DNA of 64,000 nt from Pedobacter terrae (GTDB lineage: Bacteria; Bacteroidota; Bacteroidia; Sphingobacteriales; Sphingobacteriaceae). A model generated the notes under the pieces. It searched no databases, was not told the DNA's origin, and worked only from the letters and a program-made list of their open reading frames with translations. Position numbers and translations under genes: made by a program. The stretch is taken from contig NZ_FNCH01000003.1 in the NCBI RefSeq assembly GCF_900100705.1, forward strand, positions 310,001-374,000. The letters run 5' to 3'. Position 1 is the first letter of the stretch. Every line of letters starts with the position of its first letter. Below are positions 8,274 through 15,933 of the stretch, piece after piece.

Positions 8274-8603
8274 TCACCCAGGTTCGGATAGATAATGGGC
8301 AACTTTTGAATCAATTTCTTCTATAAGTTCCTCATCCATGTACTGATAATCATCTGGAATATCCAAAGTGATTATTTCTTTTTCATAAAATTCCTTAGGG
8401 AAACGCTCCGTAATTCTTTGTTTATGTTTTTTCTCCATTACAAAAATCATATCTGCCCAAGTGATCAGTTTTGCACTGATTTTAATCCTTGCAGACGGCT
8501 CGGTTCCAGCTGATCTTACCTGATGATCGGGATGGTTTTTATACATGGTTTCGGCAGTTGCGCTTCGCCATTTATTTCTACTGCATACAAAGAGGATATT
8601 CAT
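8274..8603 (-). CDS. low-molecular-weight protein tyrosine phosphatase-like protein
   Basis: A compact 109-residue protein that opens with MNILFVCSRNKWRSA. CSRNKWRS (7-14) is the phosphatase P-loop CX5RS, with Cys7 the nucleophile and Arg13 the phosphate-binding residue. LDIPDDYQYMDEEL near residues 80-93 carries the acidic residues expected to serve as general acid. Standard low-molecular-weight phosphatases have about 150 residues, so this belongs to a shorter branch common in Bacteroidota rather than being truncated; the whole fold appears present. Substrate unknown. It is 65 bases downstream of upp on the same strand. Confidence 0.82.
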   Translation of the reverse strand: MNILFVCSRNKWRSATAETMYKNHPDHQVRSAGTEPSARIKISAKLITWADMIFVMEKKHKQRITERFPKEFYEKEIITLDIPDDYQYMDEELIEEIDSKVAHYLSEPG

Positions 8604-8668
8604 TATATTGAACGTTACAGACTCTAGACTAATGACTCTGGACTAAAGACTCTAGACTTGGGACTAAC
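8604..8668. repeat. short GACTCTAGACT-type direct repeats
   Basis: Between the phosphatase and upp the sequence repeats GACTCTAGACTAA, GACTCTGGACTAA and GACTCTAGACTTG within about 50 bases. A related AGTCTGTAGTCCAAAG follows the gene ending at 27613. The role is unknown. Confidence 0.55.
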
Positions 8669-9316
8669 TTAAACTTTTTCTCCATAAGCTAAATCCCCGG
8701 CATCGCCCAGACCTGGTACGATGTAAGACTTACTGGTCATTTCCTGGTCTATTGCTCCGAACCAAAGTTTTGCTTTAGGCAGGTGGGCACGTACGTGGGC
8801 AACACCTTCGGCACTCGCTATTGCCGCAACAATATGAAGCTCAGCTACTTTGTAGCGGTTAATCAGCTCTTTACAGCACATCACCATGCTTTGTCCTGTA
8901 GCCAACATCGGATCAGCCATAATCAAAACTTTTCCTTCTAAATCAGGAGTAGAAATGTAATCCATTTGAATGACAAAATCGCCTCCTTTATTTGTTTTGC
9001 GATAAGCAGAAATAAAACAGCATTCAGCTTTGTCGAAGATATTAAGCAGGCCCTGTTGAAGTGGAAGCCCCGCCCGGAGAATAGTGGCCAGAACAGGCTG
9101 TTCGTTTAAAACCTCACAGGTTGATAAACCTAAAGGGGTTACAATTTCCCTATCAACGTATTTTAGTGATTTGCTGATCTCGTAAGCGAAAAACTCACCA
9201 AGCCGCTCCATGTTTTTGCGAAAACGCATCGAATCTTTTTGGATGGTCTCATCCCGAAGTTCGGCAATGAAGGTATTGGCAATAGATTTTGTCTTGCTGA
9301 TATCAAAAATCATCAT
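8669..9316 (-). CDS. upp: uracil phosphoribosyltransferase
   Basis: A 215-residue cytoplasmic enzyme that converts uracil and PRPP to UMP in pyrimidine salvage. The PRPP-binding loop is VLIMADPMLATGQSM at 130-144, with the usual acidic pair shifted to A-D-P as in this enzyme class; the ATILRAGLPL block (77-86) and the C-terminal uracil-binding stretch GLGDAGDLAYGE (about 202-213) are in place. The first two codons are both ATG (9316 and 9313), so either may start translation. It forms a nucleotide-salvage neighbourhood with the YjjG-type nucleotidase at 7334-8023. Confidence 0.95.
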   Translation of the reverse strand: MMIFDISKTKSIANTFIAELRDETIQKDSMRFRKNMERLGEFFAYEISKSLKYVDREIVTPLGLSTCEVLNEQPVLATILRAGLPLQQGLLNIFDKAECCFISAYRKTNKGGDFVIQMDYISTPDLEGKVLIMADPMLATGQSMVMCCKELINRYKVAELHIVAAIASAEGVAHVRAHLPKAKLWFGAIDQEMTSKSYIVPGLGDAGDLAYGEKV

Positions 9317-9401
9317 GTTGTTTTTGGGATATTAGAGATTTACGGCAAATGTTGTTTAATGATTAAATGTAACAATTCTCAACTGAATAGTGCTAACTAA
9401 A

Positions 9402-10670
9402 TTAATGCCCTGAATACTGAAGCATGTCTTCGAAAAGTGATTTTAACTTTTTGTATTTAGGGTAATCTGACAAGCTTTTTAGGTTCCAGCTACTGTAAAA
9501 AGTCCCATTTACTACTTTAACGGCGTCAATATATTGATGTATTTCTTTTGTTGCTTCTTCTCTTGTTAAAAACTGCAGGATCTGGTCGGTTAAGCAGTAT
9601 GAATTAACCACCAGAGGCGTAACTTTCTCCAGCTGGAGGTCATACCAGTTAAAAGGTGTACAGGTTCCTGCCCGAAACCCCATTACATTTTCATAACCCA
9701 TTGAATAATCAACAGTAATGCCAGAGTTAAGTACATTTAAATAGCATATGGGAAACTTCAACGCATCCAGCTGTTGGCTGGTTAACATGATCAGATTTGG
9801 ATGTATTTTTTTAAGCTTAACCAAACCCTCTTTAATCTCGGTCATCTTTTGTTTGTCACTGGCACAGGGCCTCAGCAAACCAACCGACTGATTATTCAAG
9901 GTTTTCGAAATACGGTCTGTTCTGATGTAATCCATAGGAACATCAGGGAAATCGACAAAATAAAGTGGATTGCTTTTTTTGGAAGCAAAAATTTCTTCTA
10001 CCTGCTCAAGTACTTCTTCATTGTTAATTCCAACTCCTGTTACCCTGTCAAATTTAGTTTTCAGGTAGTTATTCTCCTTTTTAAAAGCAGCACTGAAAAT
10101 AAATTTAGTACTGTTTAAAAAACCCCCAGGGAAATGGGTTGCCATACTGAAATGGATGGTAGGCTGGTGCTGAAATTTTTTTTCCTGAAATTTAAAGTCA
10201 GGATGTTTCTTTTTGATGATACTTTTAATGATCAATGCCCACTCATCAATAACCGGCTTATGCAGCAACCGCCATTTATGCTGATAACTTTTAGACGCTT
10301 TAAACACTCCTTCCGTATTGCGCTGATGAAGGTATTCTTCGTACCTGCTGATTATAAAAAAGGAAGCCGCGAAAACATCAAATGGTAAAGCAGACCGATC
10401 GACCGGAAAAGGCACCTGATATTCTCCAAAAGAAATCGTTTTGGGTTTAATTTCTTCTAATTTACTGGAGAAAAGCAAAGCTGTGCTTTTAAAGAAAATT
10501 TCTTCGCTTAAAGGCTCATTGCCGTAGCTGATTTTAATATGTTCACTCTGCAAAAAATATTGACTGTTGCCCGTAAACTCTATTTCTGCTTTAAGAATAT
10601 CTTTAAAAATAAAATTGAAGATATATTTAATCCTGGGCGTTAATATATTGGAGAAGATGATTAGCTGCAT
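9402..10670 (-). CDS. polysaccharide deacetylase-like protein with altered catalytic motifs
   Basis: A 422-residue protein of the Bacteroidota family with an N-terminal DUF7033-like domain and a C-terminal polysaccharide-deacetylase fold. Diagnostic stretches are FFIISRYEEYL (about 105), DYSMGYENVMGFRAGTC (about 325-341) and TPFNWYDLQ. In relatives known to me the first catalytic motif is a DID-type block after P-T; here the corresponding place reads PTIHFSMATHF, without either aspartate, and the C-terminal block that usually has W-H-N reads SSWNLKSL. It may be catalytically dead or bind another ligand. The role is probably in cell-envelope glycan metabolism. No signal peptide is seen. Confidence 0.72.
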   Translation of the reverse strand: MQLIIFSNILTPRIKYIFNFIFKDILKAEIEFTGNSQYFLQSEHIKISYGNEPLSEEIFFKSTALLFSSKLEEIKPKTISFGEYQVPFPVDRSALPFDVFAASFFIISRYEEYLHQRNTEGVFKASKSYQHKWRLLHKPVIDEWALIIKSIIKKKHPDFKFQEKKFQHQPTIHFSMATHFPGGFLNSTKFIFSAAFKKENNYLKTKFDRVTGVGINNEEVLEQVEEIFASKKSNPLYFVDFPDVPMDYIRTDRISKTLNNQSVGLLRPCASDKQKMTEIKEGLVKLKKIHPNLIMLTSQQLDALKFPICYLNVLNSGITVDYSMGYENVMGFRAGTCTPFNWYDLQLEKVTPLVVNSYCLTDQILQFLTREEATKEIHQYIDAVKVVNGTFYSSWNLKSLSDYPKYKKLKSLFEDMLQYSGH

Positions 10671-10805
10671 AACTTATTTTAACAAACGCTGTATTTAAAA
10701 AAAGATTACAAGAAATATATCTTAGCCTAATATTAACCTAACAAATATTGACCATTAATTAACGGTAATTTAACACCGAATCATTATTTAATACAAACTT
10801 GAGCG

Positions 10806-11315
10806 TTAAAAGTTTGCCGTGAATTTCTTTTCCGGATACAGGATTTTGGTGCTTTTACGGTTGCCACCCTTTACTACATGTATGATACTCATTTGGTCAT
10901 CGAACATATCGTATAAAATGCTATCAGTAACTTCAATTGACTTTATGGCTGCAATTTTTTCAACTTCCAGATAAATGTTAGTGGCTTCATGGTCGATCTC
11001 AAATCCAATGTAATTCATGGCAACAGCTTTACCATTGGCTTTTAGCTGCAAATGGGTAAGCAGGTACTTTTTGACCAGTTCATCCATAGCACTTTTCATA
11101 TTCGGATTGCTCAGATCGGTTTTTTGTTTATATAATTTAGCCAAAATTGCCTCAAAATCGTCTGAAAAGATTTTACAGCTTACTTCTAAAGTTTTATCCC
11201 TGGCATTAAAGTTTATCTCAGCTGTACTTACATGCAGCGGGTGTTTTATCCCTGCTTTAACGGAAAAAAAGGAAAAGCACAAAAACAGCAGGATATATTT
11301 TAATTTACACATCAT
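10806..11315 (-). CDS. DUF6702 family secreted protein
   Basis: A 169-residue protein with a signal peptide (basic start, hydrophobic residues 6-20) and the conserved HPLHVSTAEINFN stretch just after it (residues 25-37), characteristic of DUF6702. Function unknown. Such proteins often sit beside M1 peptidases and HupE-like membrane proteins, as here, where those genes start on the opposite strand 185 bases away, so the divergent set may act together in metal handling or protein turnover (inference). A TACCTTTG element with an upstream TTTG lies before it. Confidence 0.8.
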   Translation of the reverse strand: MMCKLKYILLFLCFSFFSVKAGIKHPLHVSTAEINFNARDKTLEVSCKIFSDDFEAILAKLYKQKTDLSNPNMKSAMDELVKKYLLTHLQLKANGKAVAMNYIGFEIDHEATNIYLEVEKIAAIKSIEVTDSILYDMFDDQMSIIHVVKGGNRKSTKILYPEKKFTANF

Positions 11316-11331
11316 TTTTTATTGAAAAGAA

Positions 11332-11359
11332 CAAAGGTATGACTTAAAGCTAAACCAAA
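11332..11359 (-). promoter_or_regulatory. putative promoter of the DUF6702 gene
   Basis: On the minus strand TTTG (11359-11356) and TACCTTTG (11339-11332) are separated by 16 bases, fitting the Bacteroidota TTTG / TAnnTTTG layout. The -7 element is 17 bases before the start codon. Confidence 0.5.
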
Positions 11360-11499
11360 TTATCGGTTTAAATAACAAAACAGTAACAAATTTAGGATTT
11401 ATGCTTTTGTTTTCCGGATATTTAAGGTTTTTATAATTAAAAAATATAATTTTAACTGTTGTAAACTATTTCATTCCAATAGTTAGCTTATTATTATTC

Positions 11500-12084
11500 A
11501 TGCCCTTACAAGATTTTATCTTTTATTTTAAATTGGGTTGGGAGCACATTATCAGTGCCGATGCTTTAGATCACCAGCTATTTGTTTTAGCGCTGGTGGC
11601 TATTTACAGCTATGTTAATATAAAACAGGTACTCATATTGGTTACGGCCTTTACGATTGGCCATTCATTTACCCTACTTTTAAGCGTGCTGGATATCATC
11701 AGGTTTGATAGCAAGTGGGTAGAATTTTTAATTCCCTGTACCATCGTCATCACGGCAATCAGCAATTTGTTCAGAAAAAATTTCTCTTTAAAATCAATCA
11801 AGATCAATTACTTTTTGGCACTTGGTTTTGGATTGATCCACGGAATGGGTTTTGCAAACTCCATCAGAATCATGCTGGCCAAAGACCAGAATATTGGCTG
11901 GGGTTTATTTGGCTTTAATGTCGGGCTTGAGGCAGGGCAGATTTTTCTGGTGATCATCATTTTATTGATTACCTTTTTCATTTTTAATTATACCCGCATA
12001 AAACGAATGAGTTGGGTTTTATTTATATCAGCAGCCGTATTTAGCCTGGCTTTAAAAATGGCTTTAGAACGAATTCCTTTTTAA
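11500..12084 (+). CDS. HupE/UreJ family membrane protein
   Basis: A 194-residue protein with about six hydrophobic segments. The first loop WEHIISADALDHQLFVLAL gives the histidine/aspartate signature (H-I-x-x-x-x-A-L-D-H) of HupE/UreJ proteins, and FGLIHGMGFA (about 108-117) and AFTIGHSFTL (about 48-57) are the other two conserved histidine blocks. Related proteins are linked to nickel or cobalt uptake and hydrogenase or urease maturation, but the Bacteroidota versions accompany M1 peptidases and their substrate is not known. Its stop codon overlaps the next ATG by one base (TAATG), so translation of the two genes is likely coupled. Confidence 0.85.
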   Translation: MPLQDFIFYFKLGWEHIISADALDHQLFVLALVAIYSYVNIKQVLILVTAFTIGHSFTLLLSVLDIIRFDSKWVEFLIPCTIVITAISNLFRKNFSLKSIKINYFLALGFGLIHGMGFANSIRIMLAKDQNIGWGLFGFNVGLEAGQIFLVIIILLITFFIFNYTRIKRMSWVLFISAAVFSLALKMALERIPF

Positions 12085-14468
12085 TGAAATATACAATGAA
12101 TAAATTATTTACTTTAACCGGCCTGCTTTTCTTCTCTGGAAGTGTGGCTATGGCCCAAAATATTCAAAATAATCCAGGCAGTAACCATGGGAATAAATTT
12201 GAGCAGTTAGGCACCATTTTACCCACGCCAAACGAACAGCGTACAGCCAGTGGGGCACCTGGTGTTAAATATTGGCAGCAACGGGCCGATTACAACATCA
12301 AATGTGAACTGGATGAAAAAAATCTGTTGTTAACAGGCGCTGAAACCATCACCTACACCAACAATTCCCCTGATCCTTTAACTTATATCTGGTTGCAGCT
12401 TGATGAAAACGAGCATAGTACGGATAGAAATGCCAATTACCAGGATGCGACTAAAATGCCTGCGGTAGGTACCACTAAAAATTTAGATCAGTTAAGCGCA
12501 ACAGGTAACAATGGTTATGGCATCAATATTACGAAATTAACAGATGCTGCCGGTAAAAGCTTAACTTATACGGTTAACAAAACCATGATGAGGGTTGATT
12601 TGCCTGTAGCTTTAAGAACCGGACAAAAATTCATCTTCAATATCAATTGGAACTATAAAATTTCTGATCGGATGAGTGTTGGAGGCCGTGGTGGTTACGA
12701 GTTTTTTCCAGGTGATGGAAATTACCTGTTTACCATGACCCAGTGGTACCCACGTTTATGTGTATATAGCGATTTTCAGGGATGGCAAAATCATCAGTTT
12801 ACCGGTAGAGGCGAGTTTGCCTTAACTTTTGGCGACTTTAAAGTGCAAATGACTGTTCCGGCAGATCATTTGGTGGGTTCGACAGGAGAGTGTATCAATT
12901 ATAGTGCTGTGTTGAGTCCGACTCAGTTAAGCAGATATAACGCTGCTAAAACAGCTGCTGCACCTGTAGAAATCCAAACCCTGGCTGAAGCTAAACAGGC
13001 AGAAACCAAAAAATCTACCGCTAAAAAAACCTGGGTTTTTAATGCCAATAATGTGCGCGATTTTGCCTGGACTTCTTCCCGCAAATTTATCTGGGATGCC
13101 ATGCCTCAAAAAATTCAGGCCAATAACAATACCGTAATGTGTATGAGTTTTTACGGGAAAGAAGCTTACAATCTGTACAGCAAGTTTTCTACCCGCGCGG
13201 TGGCCCATACCATTAAAACCTATTCAGATTTCACCATCCCATATCCTTATCCGGTTGCGCAAAGTATCGAAGCCGCAAATGGAATGGAATATCCAATGAT
13301 TTGTTTCAACTATGGCCGTACTGATGCAGATGGAACTTATAGCGAAAGCACTAAAAATGGCATGTTAGGGGTTATTATTCATGAAGTTGGGCATAACTTT
13401 TTCCCAATGATTGTAAATAGTGACGAGCGCCAGTGGACCTGGATGGATGAAGGGCTAAATTCTTTTGTGGAGTATTTAACCGAAGAACTTTGGGATAATA
13501 AGTTTCCAAGTAAAAAAGGACCGGCCTATACTATTGTAGATTACATGAAACTGCCTAAGGATGAGCTGGAGCCAATTATGACCAACTCTGAAAATATCGC
13601 ACGTTTTGGTCCAAATGCCTATTCGAAACCAGCTACAGGCTTAAATATCCTCCGCGAAACCATTATGGGAAGAGAACTTTTCGATTATGCATTTAAGGAA
13701 TACTCGAGGCGATGGGCCTTTAAACATCCTCAACCCGCTGATCTTTTCCGTACCATGGAAGATGCCAGTGGCGAAGATTTAGATTGGTTTTGGAGGGGGT
13801 GGTTTTACGGAACCGATCCATGTGATATATCTTTGGATAGCGTGAAATTTGCAAAAGCCGATTTTCCTAAAGAAGTTCCTGCTGCCAGATCGAGAATGGT
13901 TAAAATTGACAAGCCTGCTGTAAATGCTTTTGAGGATATTTCTAAAATCAGAAACCGCGAAGACAAAAAAGTTAGCTTTTATGTAGATAAAAACACAGCG
14001 GCTCAGGATTTTTATTATAAATACGATAGAGGTCTGGTAACTGTTGATACCACTGCAGCCACGAAAATGGATATGACGCCGCCTTTAGAAGCAGTTGCAG
14101 ATGCTGATCAAAGTAAATATGCCAACCAGTTTTTATACGAACTGAGTTTTAGCAATAAGGGCGGTTTAGTAATGCCTGTCATTGTAGAGTTTACCTATAA
14201 AGATGGTACAAAAGAAATAGACCGTATCCCTGCACAAATCTGGAGGCATAATGAGCTTAAAACTTCTAAATTCTATGTAAAGAACAAAGAAGTAGCCTCT
14301 ATTTTGATAGATCCATTACGCGAAACTGCTGATATTGATACATCTAACAATACCTGGGGTGGTAAGGCAAAAGAAAGTAAGTTTAAAGTATACAAAGCAA
14401 AAGCTGGTGGCGCCGTAAGAGGCCAGTCGATTGGTAAAAACCCAATGCAGGCTGCCGCTGGGAAATAA
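12084..14468 (+). CDS. M1 family zinc metallopeptidase (exported)
   Basis: A 794-residue protein with a signal peptide ending at VAMAQN (residues 21-26). The gluzincin zinc site is HEVGH at 433-437 with the third ligand Glu456 in WMDEGLNSF, exactly the HExxH-x18-E spacing of M1 aminopeptidases. The exopeptidase substrate motif GxMEN appears as NGMEY (about 397-401), so the classical GAMEN is altered. The N-terminal beta domain and the long C-terminal region fit Bacteroidota periplasmic M1 proteins. Translation is probably coupled to HupE through TAATG; an internal methionine at 12096 gives a more compact signal peptide. A hairpin terminator follows about 95 bases after the stop. Confidence 0.9.
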   Translation: MKYTMNKLFTLTGLLFFSGSVAMAQNIQNNPGSNHGNKFEQLGTILPTPNEQRTASGAPGVKYWQQRADYNIKCELDEKNLLLTGAETITYTNNSPDPLTYIWLQLDENEHSTDRNANYQDATKMPAVGTTKNLDQLSATGNNGYGINITKLTDAAGKSLTYTVNKTMMRVDLPVALRTGQKFIFNINWNYKISDRMSVGGRGGYEFFPGDGNYLFTMTQWYPRLCVYSDFQGWQNHQFTGRGEFALTFGDFKVQMTVPADHLVGSTGECINYSAVLSPTQLSRYNAAKTAAAPVEIQTLAEAKQAETKKSTAKKTWVFNANNVRDFAWTSSRKFIWDAMPQKIQANNNTVMCMSFYGKEAYNLYSKFSTRAVAHTIKTYSDFTIPYPYPVAQSIEAANGMEYPMICFNYGRTDADGTYSESTKNGMLGVIIHEVGHNFFPMIVNSDERQWTWMDEGLNSFVEYLTEELWDNKFPSKKGPAYTIVDYMKLPKDELEPIMTNSENIARFGPNAYSKPATGLNILRETIMGRELFDYAFKEYSRRWAFKHPQPADLFRTMEDASGEDLDWFWRGWFYGTDPCDISLDSVKFAKADFPKEVPAARSRMVKIDKPAVNAFEDISKIRNREDKKVSFYVDKNTAAQDFYYKYDRGLVTVDTTAATKMDMTPPLEAVADADQSKYANQFLYELSFSNKGGLVMPVIVEFTYKDGTKEIDRIPAQIWRHNELKTSKFYVKNKEVASILIDPLRETADIDTSNNTWGGKAKESKFKVYKAKAGGAVRGQSIGKNPMQAAAGK

Positions 14469-14488
14469 TGTATCATTATTTCTCCGAT

Positions 14489-14545
14489 CGTCATTCCCAA
14501 CTTGATCCGATAGCTATCGGATGGGAATCTTAAAGCTTTAGGATG
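14489..14545. repeat. dispersed repeat with an 18-bp perfect palindrome
   Basis: CGTCATTCCCAACTTGAT is followed by ATCCGATAGCTATCGGAT (14507-14524), a perfect palindrome, then GGGAATCTTAAAGC. CGTCATTCCCAACTTG and GGGAATCTTAAA also occur, partly inverted, at 28317-28385, so the two belong to one repeat family. Confidence 0.65.
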
Positions 14546-14563
14546 AAGAAACTTTTTGAAACC

Positions 14564-14592
14564 CCCCATTGGTTTTTCAATGGGGAGTTTTT
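14564..14592 (+). terminator. terminator after the M1 peptidase
   Basis: CCCCATTG (14564-14571) pairs with CAATGGGG (14578-14585), followed by AGTTTTT. A-rich sequence on the left lets it also act on the minus strand, where the ATPase gene ends at 14591, so it is probably shared by the two converging genes. Confidence 0.75.
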
Positions 14593-15751
14593 ATTGAATT
14601 TGAGGCAAAATATTCAACAGAAAATTTTTCAGGTTAGTTACTGTTATATCATTTGAAGACGGGTAAGTTTCGCTTTTTGGTGTAATGATGTATTTGTGCT
14701 TCGGTTCCAGGTCATTTATACAGCTAATAAAGCCTTTTGATACTGATGGCCCATTAGATAGTTTAATTTCAATGCATGCGATTGGTGTAATACCCTGAAC
14801 GAGGATTAAATCACATTCTGCTCCAGTTTGTGTCCTGTAAAAGAAAAGCTCAGTCTGTTTGGCTTTCATCTGATAAATCTGCTCAATTACATAACCCTCC
14901 CAGGATGCGCCAACAGCGGGGTGACCAAAAAGATCATTATAGCTTGAAATATTTAATAAACGATGTAGAATTCCCGTATCCCTTATATATGTTTTAGGCG
15001 ACTTAATTAGCCGTTTTTTGGCATTAACAAACCAAGGCTGCAATCGCCTGATGAGGAAGCCCCCCTCTAAAAAATCTAAATACCGGTTTACCGTAGGTGC
15101 GCTAACGCCTAATGATCTGGCAAAAGATTCGCCATTAAATAAATTTCCATTCAAATGAGCAAGCATACTCCAGAAGTTTCTGAGCAGCATTGGAGCTAAA
15201 TCTACACCAAACATTTTCGCTAAGTCTCTTTCTACATAACTGACGATAAAATCATCGAGCCATTCTTTGCTAAACGAGTCGTTTTCTGATAGTAAGGATT
15301 CTGGGAATCCGCCCCGAAACCAATGTTGTTCGAAACCAATGTTATCCGATAGTTCATTTAATCCGATGGGACATAATTCGTTGTAAGAAATTCTACCGGC
15401 GAGTGTTTCAGCAACTCCTTTAACCAATTCTGGAGAAGCAGATCCTAACAATATAAATCTTCCAGGTGTTCTTTTAGCATCAATTAAGGGACGTAATATG
15501 GAAAATAATGAGGGTAATAGTTGTACTTCATCTATAATTACTGTATAATCCTGAAGACTTTCCAAAAAAGTATAAGCATCTTGTAATTTCGCAACATCCC
15601 GAGGGTTTTCCATATCCAGGTATATATAATCACTACTTAAATCTCTGGCAAGTGTCGTTTTTCCAACCTGACGTGGTCCGAGAATAGCAATAGCCGGAGA
15701 CTTTTTAAGCCTGTTTCTTAATTGAACTGAGAGATTTCTGATAATCAACAT
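14591..15751 (-). CDS. AAA-type ATPase with DUF4143 domain
   Basis: A 386-residue protein when started at the ATG at 15751; a longer frame would need TTG at 15757. Walker A is GPRQVGKTT (25-33), Walker B is YTVIIDEVQLL with sensor-like LLGSASPEL afterwards. The middle has a winged-helix-like segment (SVSAPTVNRYLDFLE), and the C-terminal DUF4143 part has FFYRTQTGAECDLIL, resembling a restriction-endonuclease-like core. These ATPases are widespread, often horizontally moved, and their role is unsettled; some are discussed as toxin-antitoxin-like or defence-like. A 41-bp palindrome lies directly upstream over the presumed promoter, which suggests self-regulation. Confidence 0.85.
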   Translation of the reverse strand: MLIIRNLSVQLRNRLKKSPAIAILGPRQVGKTTLARDLSSDYIYLDMENPRDVAKLQDAYTFLESLQDYTVIIDEVQLLPSLFSILRPLIDAKRTPGRFILLGSASPELVKGVAETLAGRISYNELCPIGLNELSDNIGFEQHWFRGGFPESLLSENDSFSKEWLDDFIVSYVERDLAKMFGVDLAPMLLRNFWSMLAHLNGNLFNGESFARSLGVSAPTVNRYLDFLEGGFLIRRLQPWFVNAKKRLIKSPKTYIRDTGILHRLLNISSYNDLFGHPAVGASWEGYVIEQIYQMKAKQTELFFYRTQTGAECDLILVQGITPIACIEIKLSNGPSVSKGFISCINDLEPKHKYIITPKSETYPSSNDITVTNLKNFLLNILPQIQ

Positions 15752-15754
15752 ATA

Positions 15755-15762
15755 CAAATATA
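15755..15762 (-). promoter_or_regulatory. putative -7 element TATATTTG of the DUF4143 ATPase gene
   Basis: Matches TAnnTTTG on the minus strand and ends three bases before the ATG at 15751, so the message would be leaderless or nearly so. The palindrome 15769-15809 would cover its -33 region. Confidence 0.45.
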
Positions 15763-15768
15763 TGCATA

Positions 15769-15809
15769 AACATAGTAAATCGAAAGTTTAACTTTTGATT
15801 TACTATGTT
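15769..15809. promoter_or_regulatory. 41-bp near-perfect palindrome upstream of the DUF4143 ATPase
   Basis: AACATAGTAAATCGAAAGTT (15769-15788) and AACTTTTGATTTACTATGTT (15790-15809) are inverted copies around one central T, with a single G-T wobble in 20 pairs. It starts 18 bases upstream of the start codon and covers where a -33 element would lie. It could be an operator for a dimeric regulator or a cruciform-forming site. No T-tract suggests a terminator. Confidence 0.65.
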
Positions 15810-15917
15810 AGTGTGTGTTTAAACCTTCTAATGTCCTATTGGATTTTGAGGTTCGTCATAAAAATCAATTTACAACTTTCCTGACTTTCGCCTGTTTTAC
15901 TCTTTAGCCGTTAATCG

Positions 15918-15925
15918 TATATTTG
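15918..15925 (+). promoter_or_regulatory. putative -7 element TATATTTG of uvrB
   Basis: Fits TAnnTTTG and ends only eight bases before the uvrB ATG at 15934, so the 5' leader would be a few bases at most. Confidence 0.5.
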
Positions 15926-15933
15926 ATATACTC

